From Veillonella atypica KON (GTDB lineage: Bacteria > Bacillota > Negativicutes > Veillonellales > Veillonellaceae), in the NCBI RefSeq assembly GCF_002959915.1, contig NZ_PPDE01000009.1:124001-188000 (forward strand): a DNA stretch of 64,000 bases, in the 5' to 3' direction. Below, piece by piece: positions 53,014 through 62,079 of the stretch. The translations under genes and the position numbers were made by a program. The stretch's first letter is position 1. Each line of letters opens with the position of its first letter. The notes beneath the pieces were generated by a model. It was not told where the DNA came from. It saw only the letters and a program-made list of their open reading frames with translations, and made no database searches.

Positions 53014-53874
53014 ATGATGACATTACGTGAGAAACACCAAAAAGGCCAGTTCACCATCACCGTTGAATTGGACCCACCTAAAAGCAGTTCTGCTCAAAAG
53101 GTTTTTGAACAAGCAGCGCGCCTAAAAGGCAAGGTTGATGCCATAAACATTGCGGACAGCCCTATGTCTAAAATGCGCATGAGCCCTATTTCCTTGTCCT
53201 ATTTATTGCAACATAATGAAGGCATCGAAACGATTTTCCACCTCACATGCCGTGATCGCAACATCATAGGCTTACAATCCGAACTGCTCGGTGCTGCAGC
53301 ACTTGGTGTTAATAACATTTTGACACTGACAGGCGATAAGCCAGACCATGGCGACCATCCATTCGCACAATCCGTATTTGAAGTGGATTGCATGGGCTTA
53401 CTAAATATTGCTAAAACATTGAACAGCGGTAAAGATTTAGCAGGTAACGACCTCGATGAACCTACGAACTTCTACATTGGCGCTACAGGTAATCCCGGTG
53501 CTCCTGATTTAGAAATCGAACGTCAAAAACTAGCTGCTAAAATCAAAAATGGTGCCCATTTCGTGCAAACACAACCTATCTATGATTTAGAACAAGCTAA
53601 ACGCTATATCGACAAAATGTCTGAATTCAATGTACCTATTATGCTTGGTTTGATTCCTCTTAAAAGCTTTAAAATGGCAACATACCTTCATGAAAAAGTA
53701 CCTGGAATCAACCTTACCCAAGACATTCTAGACCGCGTAGAAAAAGGCGGAAAAGAAGCGGGTACAGAAATCGCCATCGAAACCTTGGAACAAATCAAGA
53801 AAATCGCTGCAGGCGTACATATCATGCCGCTTAATGATATAGATACGACTTTGCATATTATTGATCACGTGTAA
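53014..53874 (+). CDS. metF: Methylenetetrahydrofolate reductase MetF
   Basis: The 286-residue protein matches MetF: TVELDPPKSSSAQK at the N-terminus, NIADSPMSKMRMSP, HLTCRDRNIIGLQSEL, LTGDKPDHGDHP, and FVQTQPIYDLEQAKRYIDK. It supplies methyl-THF to MetH, whose gene ends about 110 bases upstream, giving a complete methionine-synthesis set (activation domain, MetH, MetF). Two adjacent ATGs (53014, 53017) follow AAGAGG; the second has better spacing. The last codons are copied in the palindrome downstream. Confidence 0.95.
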   Translation: MMTLREKHQKGQFTITVELDPPKSSSAQKVFEQAARLKGKVDAINIADSPMSKMRMSPISLSYLLQHNEGIETIFHLTCRDRNIIGLQSELLGAAALGVNNILTLTGDKPDHGDHPFAQSVFEVDCMGLLNIAKTLNSGKDLAGNDLDEPTNFYIGATGNPGAPDLEIERQKLAAKIKNGAHFVQTQPIYDLEQAKRYIDKMSEFNVPIMLGLIPLKSFKMATYLHEKVPGINLTQDILDRVEKGGKEAGTEIAIETLEQIKKIAAGVHIMPLNDIDTTLHIIDHV

Positions 53875-54021
53875 ATCTTAAATAACAGCAAAAGTGCTCC
53901 CAACAGCCTCCTAAAAATGACACGCTATCGCGCTAAAGCGGGACCCGAAGTCATTTTTAGGAGGCTATTGGGGGCTTCTTTATTCTATAATTAAGCAAAA
54001 ACGTGATCAATAATATGCAAA
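53850..54021. repeat. Palindrome with type B core and exact inverted copy of the metF end
   Basis: The metF codons at 53850-53870 are repeated without mismatch in inverted orientation at 54001-54021. Between them AGCCTCCTAAAAATGAC and its complement enclose a type B core (about 53921-53958). Confidence 0.95.
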
Positions 54022-54030
54022 TCTTAAAAG

Positions 54031-54068
54031 AACAGGGAACAAATCAAAATAGATTTGTTCCCTGTTTT
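54031..54068 (+). terminator. Rho-independent terminator
   Basis: AACAGGGAACAAATC and GATTTGTTCCCTGTT form a 15-bp perfect stem followed by TTGTTT, after metF. Confidence 0.85.
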
Positions 54069-54091
54069 GTTTCCGATATAGCCGTTAGTGT

Positions 54092-54276
54092 TAATATGCT
54101 ACAATCTTTTCCTATTTATTGTTACCTATAACATATAGTTTAATCTAAAAACACCTTTCAAAAAACGACTTTGGCCCTGCGGAGGCCGATAGGCCGGAGT
54201 CAGACCCGGCCGGTGGAGGCTTTTTGGAAGGTGTTTTTAGATTGCTTACATTAATGAAAAAGATTGTAGCATATTA
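54092..54276. repeat. Palindrome with type A core adjoining rsmG
   Basis: TAATATGCTACAATCTTTT (54092 onward) is an inverted copy of the bases starting at the rsmG stop codon. The inner arms AATCTAAAAACACCTTT are perfectly paired around a type A core with GGCCGATAGGCC. Confidence 0.9.
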
Positions 54277-55026
54277 TAATAACGGTTTATCCTTTATCTC
54301 TTTTGGTTTTCTCGGATATTTCCCAGGTGTTTTTCCTGTTTTCTTGATGTACACGATAGCTCGTTTATCGTCTAGTGTCGGTAAGGTCACGGTTCTTACA
54401 TCTTCGATGGATGCTTTTAATGTGCTGAGGGCTTTATCAGATTCGCCGACTTCTTCTTCGTAGATAGCACCTTTTAAGGCGATAACATAGCCGCCTTGTT
54501 TAACGTAGGGCACGGTCCATTCTAATAAGATGGGCAATCTCGCAACGGCACGGCTTGTGGCGATATCAAAGCTTTCACGATAGTCCTGATGACTCAAATC
54601 CTCAGCACGTCCATGTAAGGTCTTGCAGTTCGTCAATTGCAATTCGTCGATAACGGTCTCAAGGAAGGTAAGGCGTTTCTTGAGGGAATCAAACAAGGTC
54701 ACGTGCAAGGTTCTATCATAGATGGCCAACGGAATGCCAGGGAATCCAGCACCGGTTCCGACGTCGATAATGGAGGACCCAGATTTGATAATTTTCGAAT
54801 CATAACAAGATAGGGAATCAATCATATGCTTAACCACGACTTCCTTCATATCGGTGATGCCCGTCAGGTTGAGATATTTATTTGTTTCAATCATGCGTGC
54901 ATAGTACACGTAGAAATCTTTTGCTTGCTGCTGCGTGCATGACAATCCAAATGTTGCCATTTGTGAAAGCATATATTCAACAAACTCAGATTCACTAGCG
55001 ATAGGCACATCATATTTTTCTTTCAT
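54274..55026 (-). CDS. rsmG: 16S rRNA (guanine-527-N7)-methyltransferase RsmG
   Basis: The 250-residue protein matches RsmG/GidB: an N-terminal helical part with NKYLNLTGITDMKEVVVKHM, the AdoMet-binding motif SSIIDVGTGAGFPGIPLAIY, LFDSLKKRLTFLE, DIATSRAVARLPILLEW and ALKGAIYEEE. It methylates G527 of 16S rRNA. AGGAGC precedes the start. It belongs to the rpmH-to-rsmG series but a 740-base gap separates it from mnmG. Confidence 0.95.
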   Translation of the reverse strand: MKEKYDVPIASESEFVEYMLSQMATFGLSCTQQQAKDFYVYYARMIETNKYLNLTGITDMKEVVVKHMIDSLSCYDSKIIKSGSSIIDVGTGAGFPGIPLAIYDRTLHVTLFDSLKKRLTFLETVIDELQLTNCKTLHGRAEDLSHQDYRESFDIATSRAVARLPILLEWTVPYVKQGGYVIALKGAIYEEEVGESDKALSTLKASIEDVRTVTLPTLDDKRAIVYIKKTGKTPGKYPRKPKEIKDKPLL

Positions 55027-55594
55027 CGGTGCTCCTAACTATATGTATATAATTCAGGATAAAATTCATTTATTCGCGCTGTAAGACCCATTTATGTGCT
55101 TCTATGATAAATTATATACAAATCACTCAAAAAAGAGCATACAAGCGAAATATAAGAGTCATATTTGTATCTATTATACCATATTCTCAATATATTCTCA
55201 TTTATTATATAAATAAAAGTGCAAAAAGAGGAGGTACGCATAAAAATCTTATATCATCTAAACCGCCTCATAATTGTAAACCTATTTTATTAGCCTTCTA
55301 ACACATCCTTTTCTAATTTTATATATCTTATTTCTACCATTCAAATTTTACTGTTTATCTATAATTTATCACTATGAATTTTTCTTCACATATAGATTAT
55401 TTTGTCTATTCTGAATGTACACTTAGTGTATTTCTCTAGTGTACATATTTTACTGGTATAATAATAAGTACTTTATAAATATTCATATAAATATACAAAC
55501 TTTTACGTATATACTCACTTTTACATTTATAAAAAATAAAGCTTGCTAATGGTATCATTTATAGATACACTACAATCAATAGGAGGTGATACCC

Positions 55595-55708
55595 ATGAAA
55601 CAAAAATGTATGTGGTTCTTATTTAAACTTGGGCTATCCTTATTTACTCCAGATTATATGAGTCAAGGTCGCGAAGTCAATGAGCATCAGGAACGGGAAA
55701 CCTTATAA
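55595..55708 (+). CDS. Small protein, 37 aa, in the rsmG-mnmG gap
   Basis: The ORF has an exceptionally strong ribosome site (AGGAGGTGATACCC) and is followed at once by a terminator. The peptide begins MKQKCMWFLFKLGLSLF, a short amphipathic/hydrophobic helix, then a charged C-terminus. It may be a small membrane peptide; no family was recognised. It converges on mnmG. The preceding 55027-55594 is an A+T-rich stretch with promoter-like sequence and no other gene that I see. Confidence 0.7.
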   Translation: MKQKCMWFLFKLGLSLFTPDYMSQGREVNEHQERETL

Positions 55709-55711
55709 CAG

Positions 55712-55751
55712 AAAAAGCTAGTTAATCAAACGATTAGCTAGCTTTTTCTAT
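55712..55751. terminator. Bidirectional terminator between the small ORF and mnmG
   Basis: GAAAAAGCTAGTTAATC and GATTAGCTAGCTTTTTC form a stem with A- and T-runs. Confidence 0.85.
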
Positions 55752-55764
55752 GTAATCACATATT

Positions 55765-57636
55765 CTATTTATTCCTATTGTATTGTTCTAGTTGAATCAA
55801 CAGTACAGACACATCCGCTGGGGATACGCCAGAGATACGGCTGGCTTGGCCGATGGAGTGAGGGCGAATTTTGTTGAGCTTTTGTTGCGCTTCAAGGGAA
55901 ATACCTTTAATTTCTGTATAATCCCATTCTTTTGGAAGAATTTTTTCTTCCAGTTTGCGAACCTTCTCAACTTGTTCCATTTGCTTTTTGATGTAACCTT
56001 CATAGGTAATGGCAATATCCATAGCTTCTTCTACGTCAGGTGTAAAGCGTTTCAAATCGAATGCATCAGCTACGGTAGCATAGGAGAGTTCGTTACGTTT
56101 TACCAAATCATATGCGTGGATGCCTGTTTTGATAGGGGCTGTGCCCAAGCTTTCAAGCAAGGCTTGCGTTTCCTTGGACGGATTGACAGGTGTGTTGCGC
56201 AACAATTCCAGGCCTTCTTCGATGGCCGCTTTTTTAGCTGTAAATTTAGCCCAACGATCGTCTTTCACAAGGCCGATTTCACGACCTTTTTCGGTAAGGC
56301 GCATGTCCGCATTGTCTTGACGAAGCAATAGACGGTATTCACTACGGCTCGTCATCATGCGGTATGGTTCGTTGGTACCTTTTGTTACGAGATCATCGAT
56401 GAGAACGCCAATGTATGCTTCGGAGCGAGCAAGGATGAAAGGTTCCTTACCTTCAAGCCATAAAGCAGCATTAATACCAGCCATGAGGCCTTGTGCAGCC
56501 GCTTCTTCATAACCAGATGTACCATTGGCTTGACCGGCAGAGTAGAGGCCTTCAATATGTTTCACTTGAAGGGCTGGCGTCAATTGTGTTGGGTTCAAGC
56601 AATCGTATTCAATAGCATAGGCAGGACGCATGATTTCGACGTTTTCAAGACCAGGAATGGTGCGAAGAAATGCGTATTGTACGTCCATAGGAAGGGATGT
56701 ACTCATGCCTTGTACATACATTTCATTTGTGCCCATTCCTTCTGGTTCTACGAATAATTGATGGCGTTCTTTATCGGCAAAGCGCACCACCTTATCTTCG
56801 ATGGAAGGGCAGTAGCGCGGGCCAACACCTTCAATTTTACCGCTGTACATAGGAGCACGATGAATATTGCTTTTAATAATCTCATGCGTTTCCTTATTCG
56901 TATACGTCAACCAGCACACATCTTCGTTGCGGTTAATCCATTCGTCCATAAAGGAAAAGGCATGATGATGTGCATCACCTTCTTGAACGGCCATATTTTC
57001 AATATTAAGCGTCCGTTTATCTACGCGGGCTGGCGTGCCAGTCTTAAAGCGCATCAATTCAACGCCATTATCTAGTAGGGATTGAGAAAATTGTTCCGCT
57101 ACCCGTTGCCCATTTGGGCCACCTACATAGTCGATATCGCCGATGAGGATTTTACCTTTCAAATAGGTCCCTGTACAAAGAATGACAGCCTTAGCGCCAT
57201 AGAATTCGCCAAGCTCAGTAACGATGCCCGTTACCTTGCCATCCTCAACCTTGAGCTCCGTAACCATGATTTGCTTAACATTGAGATTATCCGTATTTTC
57301 CAAAGTATGTTTCATCAAATGTTGGTATTTAATTTTATCCGATTGGCAGCGCAAGGAATGCACGGCAGGGCCTTTACCCATGTTGAGCATACGCATTTGA
57401 ATGGCCGTAGCATCCGCATTGATACCCATTTGACCACCCAACGCATCGAGCTCATACACAAGATGGCTTTTACCAGGGCCGCCAACGGCAGGGTTGCACG
57501 GCATAAGTGCAATATTATCCAAACTGATGGTCGCCATCAACGTGCGATGACCCATGCGGGCGCAGGCGAGGGCCGCCTCACAACCAGCATGACCGCCACC
57601 GATGACGATGACATCATAATTATCTACAGTATACAT
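55765..57636 (-). CDS. mnmG: tRNA uridine 5-carboxymethylaminomethyl modification enzyme MnmG (GidA)
   Basis: The 623-residue protein has the FAD motif VIGGGHAGCEAALACARMG at the N-terminus, and the MnmG blocks PCNPAVGGPGKSHLVYELDA, LCTGTYLKGKILIGD, SGYEEAAAQG and RSEYRLLLRQDNADMRLT. Together with MnmE it modifies U34 of tRNAs. It is of normal length. It follows mnmE with a gap of about 148 bases occupied by a giant palindrome, so separate transcription is possible. Confidence 0.97.
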   Translation of the reverse strand: MYTVDNYDVIVIGGGHAGCEAALACARMGHRTLMATISLDNIALMPCNPAVGGPGKSHLVYELDALGGQMGINADATAIQMRMLNMGKGPAVHSLRCQSDKIKYQHLMKHTLENTDNLNVKQIMVTELKVEDGKVTGIVTELGEFYGAKAVILCTGTYLKGKILIGDIDYVGGPNGQRVAEQFSQSLLDNGVELMRFKTGTPARVDKRTLNIENMAVQEGDAHHHAFSFMDEWINRNEDVCWLTYTNKETHEIIKSNIHRAPMYSGKIEGVGPRYCPSIEDKVVRFADKERHQLFVEPEGMGTNEMYVQGMSTSLPMDVQYAFLRTIPGLENVEIMRPAYAIEYDCLNPTQLTPALQVKHIEGLYSAGQANGTSGYEEAAAQGLMAGINAALWLEGKEPFILARSEAYIGVLIDDLVTKGTNEPYRMMTSRSEYRLLLRQDNADMRLTEKGREIGLVKDDRWAKFTAKKAAIEEGLELLRNTPVNPSKETQALLESLGTAPIKTGIHAYDLVKRNELSYATVADAFDLKRFTPDVEEAMDIAITYEGYIKKQMEQVEKVRKLEEKILPKEWDYTEIKGISLEAQQKLNKIRPHSIGQASRISGVSPADVSVLLIQLEQYNRNK

Positions 57637-57643
57637 ATCTATT

Positions 57644-57817
57644 GAATTCCTTATATTTATTACTTATTTTGAAATGTATATGGAATGATAACTTCCAAAA
57701 AACTCCACCGGCCGGGTCTGACTTCGGCCTACGGCCTTCGCAGGGCCAAAGTCGTTTTTTGAAAGCCATCATTCCATATCTACATTACTTACCGAGACAA
57801 AATCTACTAAATAATTC
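57644..57817. repeat. Palindrome with type A core between mnmE and mnmG
   Basis: The outer arms include GAATT...TTTTG and AATGTA.ATGGAATGAT, which continue into the last codons of mnmE; the inner arms enclose a type A core on the reverse strand (57703-57757). The left end begins 8 bases upstream of the mnmG start codon. Confidence 0.8.
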
Positions 57818-59170
57818 ATCTATCATGCTTTCACGAATTGTATCGCCCGTGATGTCGCCTAGTAGTTCCCAGGCGCTGCGCAAATCGGTCGCTACAAAGT
57901 CCACAGGCATGCCCATGTCGATGGAGGAGAGGGCTTCTTCGACTTGAGCCTTTGCTTGTTCCATGAGGCTGATATGGCGCACGTTACTAATCATGGCGCT
58001 GTTGTCTTGTTTTACGCGACCGCCATAGACGAGTTCTTGTACCCATTTAGAGAGAACTGCAGAGCCTTCGCCGTCTTTGGCACTAATGCGTTCGATAGCT
58101 GTAAAATTACCGTGTTCTTCAATATTTTCGTCTGTAACGACTTGTGCCACGTCGGACTTATTAAGGAGTACCATGGTATTCAAACCGCTCACAGAGGTCA
58201 AAATTTCGATTTCTTCAGAGGTCAATGGGGTAGACCCGTCGATAACGCAGAGCACGATATCTGCTTTGTTGATATAATCGCGAGCACGCTCCACACCGAG
58301 GGCTTCTACCGTATCTTGTGTGTCTCGAATACCTGCCGTATCAATGAGGCGCAATGAAATGCCTTCTACGGTCATATATTCTTCAATACTGTCCCGCGTC
58401 GTCCCCGGAATATCCGTTACAATAGCGCGGTTTTCGCGCAAGAGAGCGTTCATAAGGCTCGATTTACCTGCATTTGGGCGGCCTACAATAACCGTCGTAA
58501 TACCGTCGCGAATAAGGCGACCTGTGTTCGCTGTAGACAAGAGTTCATCCATAGCTTTCAAAATAGGCTCTAGCTGCTCACGAACCTCTTGGCTCGTTAC
58601 ATCCTCGATATCCTCTTCTGGATAGTCGATAGTTACCTCTAAATGAGCAATCATGGCGATGAGCTGTTCACGCACATCTTTTACAAAGGACGAAACTGTG
58701 CCGTCCAGCTGCGATACAGCAAGAGAGAGGGAGTCCTCTGTTTTTGCTTCAATAATATCAATGATTGCCTCCGCTTGGGTGAGGTCGATACGTCCGTTCA
58801 TAAAGGCGCGCTTCGTAAATTCGCCGGCCTCTGCCATGCGCACATCGTGATTGACGAGCAATTTCAAGATTTGTCGAACCGGCACAATACCGCCATGACA
58901 CTGAATTTCTACCACGTCTTCTGCGGTGTAAGAATGAGGGCCCTTCATTAATAACACAAGAACCTCGTCGATGATCTTGTTCGTCGCTGGATCCACAATA
59001 GTCCCGTATTGAATCGTTCTATTTTGGCGGTCCATCAACGGCACGGTGCCAGCGCTCTTGAACAGGCTATTTACAATAGGAAAACTATCCTTACCGCTGA
59101 CCCGAATAATACCAACCCCGCCGATGCCGGGCGGCGTCGCAATGGCCGCTATTGTATCATCTATATACAT
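57785..59170 (-). CDS. mnmE: tRNA modification GTPase MnmE (TrmE)
   Basis: The 461-residue protein has an N-terminal tetrahydrofolate-binding domain (MYIDDTIAAIATPPGIGGVG), a helical part and a G domain with GRPNAGKSSLMNALLRE, DIPGTTRDSI and DTAGIRD, ending in the conserved FCLGK. The C-terminal Cys is catalytically important. It acts with MnmG. GGAGAT precedes the start. A pair of inverted GTGAAAG heptamers lies between it and jag. Confidence 0.97.
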   Translation of the reverse strand: MYIDDTIAAIATPPGIGGVGIIRVSGKDSFPIVNSLFKSAGTVPLMDRQNRTIQYGTIVDPATNKIIDEVLVLLMKGPHSYTAEDVVEIQCHGGIVPVRQILKLLVNHDVRMAEAGEFTKRAFMNGRIDLTQAEAIIDIIEAKTEDSLSLAVSQLDGTVSSFVKDVREQLIAMIAHLEVTIDYPEEDIEDVTSQEVREQLEPILKAMDELLSTANTGRLIRDGITTVIVGRPNAGKSSLMNALLRENRAIVTDIPGTTRDSIEEYMTVEGISLRLIDTAGIRDTQDTVEALGVERARDYINKADIVLCVIDGSTPLTSEEIEILTSVSGLNTMVLLNKSDVAQVVTDENIEEHGNFTAIERISAKDGEGSAVLSKWVQELVYGGRVKQDNSAMISNVRHISLMEQAKAQVEEALSSIDMGMPVDFVATDLRSAWELLGDITGDTIRESMIDELFSRFCLGK

Positions 59171-59320
59171 AAAAATCTCCGTACTTCGAATCTCTTTAAT
59201 TTCTTCGCCTGTGAAAGTTAAACTAAACCAATCTTACCCATGCGAAGATTACCTTAAGTTAGCTTTCACCATAACTTATTGATTGCGATAACGATGGTGT
59301 TCCAAAACCTCCACCGTACC

Positions 59321-59451
59321 TATATTAGAAATTAGAAAAGTGATGCCAGTATTCCGAAACCGACTTTGGCCCTGCGAAGGCCGTAGGCCGGAGTCAGACC
59401 CGGCCGGTGGAGGTTCTCGGAATACAGGCATTACTATCATTATTTCTTATA
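59321..59451. repeat. Palindrome with type A core copying the jag 3' end
   Basis: TATTAGAAATTAG...AGTGATGCC.GTATTCCGA on the left matches, in inverted orientation, the bases from the jag stop codon (TAAGAAATAATGATAGTAATG and onward). The core is type A. A truncated CCTCCACCG core end precedes it at about 59303-59315. Confidence 0.85.
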
Positions 59452-60225
59452 TGAAATCACAATGTGACGGAATGGTTCATCACCAGCGGATTCTGTGACG
59501 ATGTGTTTATCATCATGCAACGCCGTATGAATGATTTTGCGTTCAAATGCATTCATAGGTTCTAAGGAAACCTTTTGACGGTTACGTTTTACCTTAGCTG
59601 CAAGGCGTTTTGCAAGATTAATCAACGTTTCTTCACGACGAGCACGGTAATTTTCCACATCCACCACGATGTGACAATGGCCAGATACCTCTTTGTGAGC
59701 TACCAAATTCGTTAAATATTGGATAGCATCAAGGGTTTGACCGTGTTTACCAATCAAGATACCAAGGTCTTCACCATGTACTTGGAACGTGATTTTATCA
59801 CTGGTAAACATCTTTTCAATCATCACGATAAGTCCCATTTGAGCAAACATCTTTTCAAGGAATTCCTTACCTTTTTCAGCGATGATTTGTTGTGTTTCTT
59901 TTGAAAGCTCTTGTTTAGCTTTCACAGATATCGGTGAATCATCAACAGATTCAGCCACATCGCGTTCATCAGTCGCAACAGGCACATCCGACACAGCATC
60001 AGAAGTCTCAGCGATGACTTCTTTTTCTTCTTCCGTAGCCGCAGCTGCTACCATTGTATAGAACAAACGAACCACAGCTGGTTTACGTCCAATACCTAAA
60101 AAACCATTAGAAGGTTGTTCAATAACCTTTGTTTCTACCAATTCACGGCCATCTATAGAAAGTTCTGCAACCCCTTTAGCGATGGCATCTTCAATCGTTT
60201 TAGCAGATACATCGATAAATTCCAT
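59440..60225 (-). CDS. jag: RNA-binding protein Jag (KhpB-like)
   Basis: The 261-residue protein has a Jag-N domain (about 1-52; VIEQPSNGFLGIGRKPAVVR), an acidic linker, a KH domain (about 125-190; LGILIGKHGQTLDAIQYL) and an R3H domain (about 200-258; MNAFERKIIHTALHDDKHIV). It is an RNA-binding regulator encoded next to yidC in most Firmicutes. AGGAGG precedes the start; the gene begins 9 bases after yidC. Confidence 0.95.
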   Translation of the reverse strand: MEFIDVSAKTIEDAIAKGVAELSIDGRELVETKVIEQPSNGFLGIGRKPAVVRLFYTMVAAAATEEEKEVIAETSDAVSDVPVATDERDVAESVDDSPISVKAKQELSKETQQIIAEKGKEFLEKMFAQMGLIVMIEKMFTSDKITFQVHGEDLGILIGKHGQTLDAIQYLTNLVAHKEVSGHCHIVVDVENYRARREETLINLAKRLAAKVKRNRQKVSLEPMNAFERKIIHTALHDDKHIVTESAGDEPFRHIVISYKK

Positions 60226-60233
60226 AGTGCCTC

Positions 60234-60890
60234 CTATTTATTAGCTTCTAAGCCTTTGTAAATGAAATGTTGTTGCACCAATTGGAACACATTGGATACA
60301 ATCCAGTAAATAACAAGACCAGATGGGAAGTTCAAGGAAATGTAACCGATGAACAATGGCATAAAGATTTGCATAATCTTTTGTTGTTGTGCAGCGGCAC
60401 CACTAGCACCCATACCAGTTTGTCGGGACATAAGCCATGTGGACAAAGCACTCAATACTGGCAAAATGTAGTATGGATCTGCTTCGCCAAGGCTAGGAAG
60501 CCATAAGAAATGTTCGAATTCAGGATTGTAAGGATATCCTTGCAATGCGTAGAAAATAGCAATCAAGAACGGCATTTGCACCAATAAAGGCAAGCAGCCA
60601 GCCAATGGGTTTACGCCCATTTCTTTGTACATAGCGCCCATCTCAGCTTGTAACCGTTGAGGGTCGTTTTTATATTTTTCTTGAAGCTCTTTCATGCGAG
60701 GTTGTAACTCTTGCATTGCTTTCATAGATTTAATTTGTTTTACTGTCAACGGCGCTAAAATCGCTTTAATAATGACAGTAATGATGATAATAGCCACCCC
60801 ATAGCTTGGGAAGCCGACCATGTCAGTAAAGTTGAAAGCATATGTCACAAGTGTGCGCATAAATTCAACTAGATAGTTAAAAATTTCCAT
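60234..60890 (-). CDS. yidC: Membrane protein insertase YidC (Oxa1 family)
   Basis: The 218-residue protein has five membrane segments in the Oxa1 order, a cytoplasmic loop (SMKAMQELQPRMKELQEKYK, MYKEMGVNPLAGCLPLLVQM) and a final helix (LVIYWIVSNVFQLVQQHFIY). It lacks the large periplasmic domain of proteobacterial YidC and, unlike many Firmicute YidCs, no lipobox is seen. The ATG at 60890 follows AAGGAG. It inserts membrane proteins with the help of YidD. Confidence 0.95.
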   Translation of the reverse strand: MEIFNYLVEFMRTLVTYAFNFTDMVGFPSYGVAIIIITVIIKAILAPLTVKQIKSMKAMQELQPRMKELQEKYKNDPQRLQAEMGAMYKEMGVNPLAGCLPLLVQMPFLIAIFYALQGYPYNPEFEHFLWLPSLGEADPYYILPVLSALSTWLMSRQTGMGASGAAAQQQKIMQIFMPLFIGYISLNFPSGLVIYWIVSNVFQLVQQHFIYKGLEANK

Positions 60891-61062
60891 TGTTTCTCCT
60901 TCGAGTGCAGGTCTAAATTGAGTTCCTTCGCGCATCCATATATCGTTATGGTATGGTCTAAATTTCATCCATACAGATGCTCAGGTATTTCCAAAACTGT
61001 GCTCACTCAAACTAATGTCAATTGTGAAAGTTGTACTAGTCTTATCTTTCACCAATACCAAA

Positions 61063-61317
61063 TTAAGGAACAGGATCATACCCGCCCTTGTGGAATGGAT
61101 GACAACGCAAAATGCGTTTTAGCCCAAGCCAGCTACCTTTCAAAGGCCCATATTTTTCAATGGCCTGCAGTGTATATGCGGAACAAGTGGGATAATATCG
61201 GCAACATCCCGGTTTGAGAGGGGAAATGGCAATCTGATAGAAGCGAATAACGAGCCATAAAACAAAGGTAACCCCTCGTTTTATAAGATTTAATAAAGTT
61301 ATACATGTATCTTTCAT
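61063..61317 (-). CDS. yidD: Membrane protein insertion efficiency factor YidD
   Basis: The 84-residue protein matches Yid[56 protein letters not shown]. The start is taken at ATG 61317 (GGTG 6 bases upstream), giving the usual length; the longer frame has no better ribosome site. It lies between rnpA and yidC, the standard order. Confidence 0.9.
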   Translation of the reverse strand: MKDTCITLLNLIKRGVTFVLWLVIRFYQIAISPLKPGCCRYYPTCSAYTLQAIEKYGPLKGSWLGLKRILRCHPFHKGGYDPVP

Positions 61318-61392
61318 AGAATTCACCATGATTGGATTAGCGTATGTATCTAAGACATTTCCACCAAATCCATATACCTCATAATACGCGAA

Positions 61393-61437
61393 TAGGACCA
61401 AAGCATAGCGCTGTCCATGCTTGTGGTCCTATATAGG
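61393..61437. repeat. Hairpin between rnpA and yidD
   Basis: AATAGGACCAAAGCAT and ATGCTTGTGGTCCTAT form an imperfect stem. No T-run; may be an mRNA-processing or stabilising element. Confidence 0.45.
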
Positions 61438-61438
61438 A

Positions 61439-61786
61439 TTATACTAAGAGCTTGCTTTTACGCAATAAGTACAGTATTTCCTTTTCCGCTCGTTCATAGG
61501 TTGCGTCCTTCAGAGGGCCACGTCCAACGATAACAATATGATACCCTTCGCGAATTTGATGCTGATTGAGGCGATATACCTCTTTCATAAGGCGACGTGC
61601 TCGATTGCGTTCAACCGCACAACCCACCTTTTTACCCGTCACAAATCCGATGCGAGTCTTTTGCTTCGCTACAGGCATACGATATAACACACATAGGCGT
61701 CCTACCTCGTACTTACCATGCTTATACACAAGGCGATATTCATTATTGTTTATAATACGTCTCGTTTTATCTAAGCGGTAATCCAT
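61439..61786 (-). CDS. rnpA: Ribonuclease P protein component
   Basis: The 115-residue protein has the RnpA layout: an N-terminal YRLDKTRRIINNNEYRLVY, GFVTGKKVGCAVERNRARRL with the RNR signature, then MKEVYRLNQHQIREGYHIV. It joins the RNase P RNA to mature tRNA 5' ends. It lies immediately after rpmH as in most bacteria. Confidence 0.95.
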   Translation of the reverse strand: MDYRLDKTRRIINNNEYRLVYKHGKYEVGRLCVLYRMPVAKQKTRIGFVTGKKVGCAVERNRARRLMKEVYRLNQHQIREGYHIVIVGRGPLKDATYERAEKEILYLLRKSKLLV

Positions 61787-61815
61787 TGTATCGTCCGAGT
61801 CCTATAGAATAGAAA

Positions 61816-61837
61816 AACTTGGCAAGAGCGCCAAGTT
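61816..61837 (-). terminator. Attenuator-like hairpin between rpmH and rnpA
   Basis: On the minus strand AACTTGGCGC-TCTT-GCCAAGTT followed by TTTC. It could partly terminate rpmH mRNA before rnpA. Confidence 0.65.
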
Positions 61838-61865
61838 TTCTGAAAGCTCTTGCTGAGCCATTATA

Positions 61866-62000
61866 TTATGCAGATAAGCGTTTTCTGCCTTTAGCACGTC
61901 TTCTTTTTAATACGAGACGGCCACCGATAGTTTTCATGCGTTCACGGAAACCATGGGTACGTTTTCTCCAAAGAGTATTTGGTTGATATGTACGTTTCAT
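61866..62000 (-). CDS. rpmH: 50S ribosomal protein L34
   Basis: A 44-residue [23 protein letters not shown] and so on, ending RKRLSA. It is a nearly standard L34, highly basic. The start has AGGAGG upstream. It marks the dnaA-proximal end of the minus-strand cluster. Confidence 0.98.
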   Translation of the reverse strand: MKRTYQPNTLWRKRTHGFRERMKTIGGRLVLKRRRAKGRKRLSA

Positions 62001-62079
62001 TAGTAAAACACCTCCTCGTTATATATTTGTTTTACTTATACCATAACAGGGTAATTATAGAGGGAAAACGCAAATCTGT

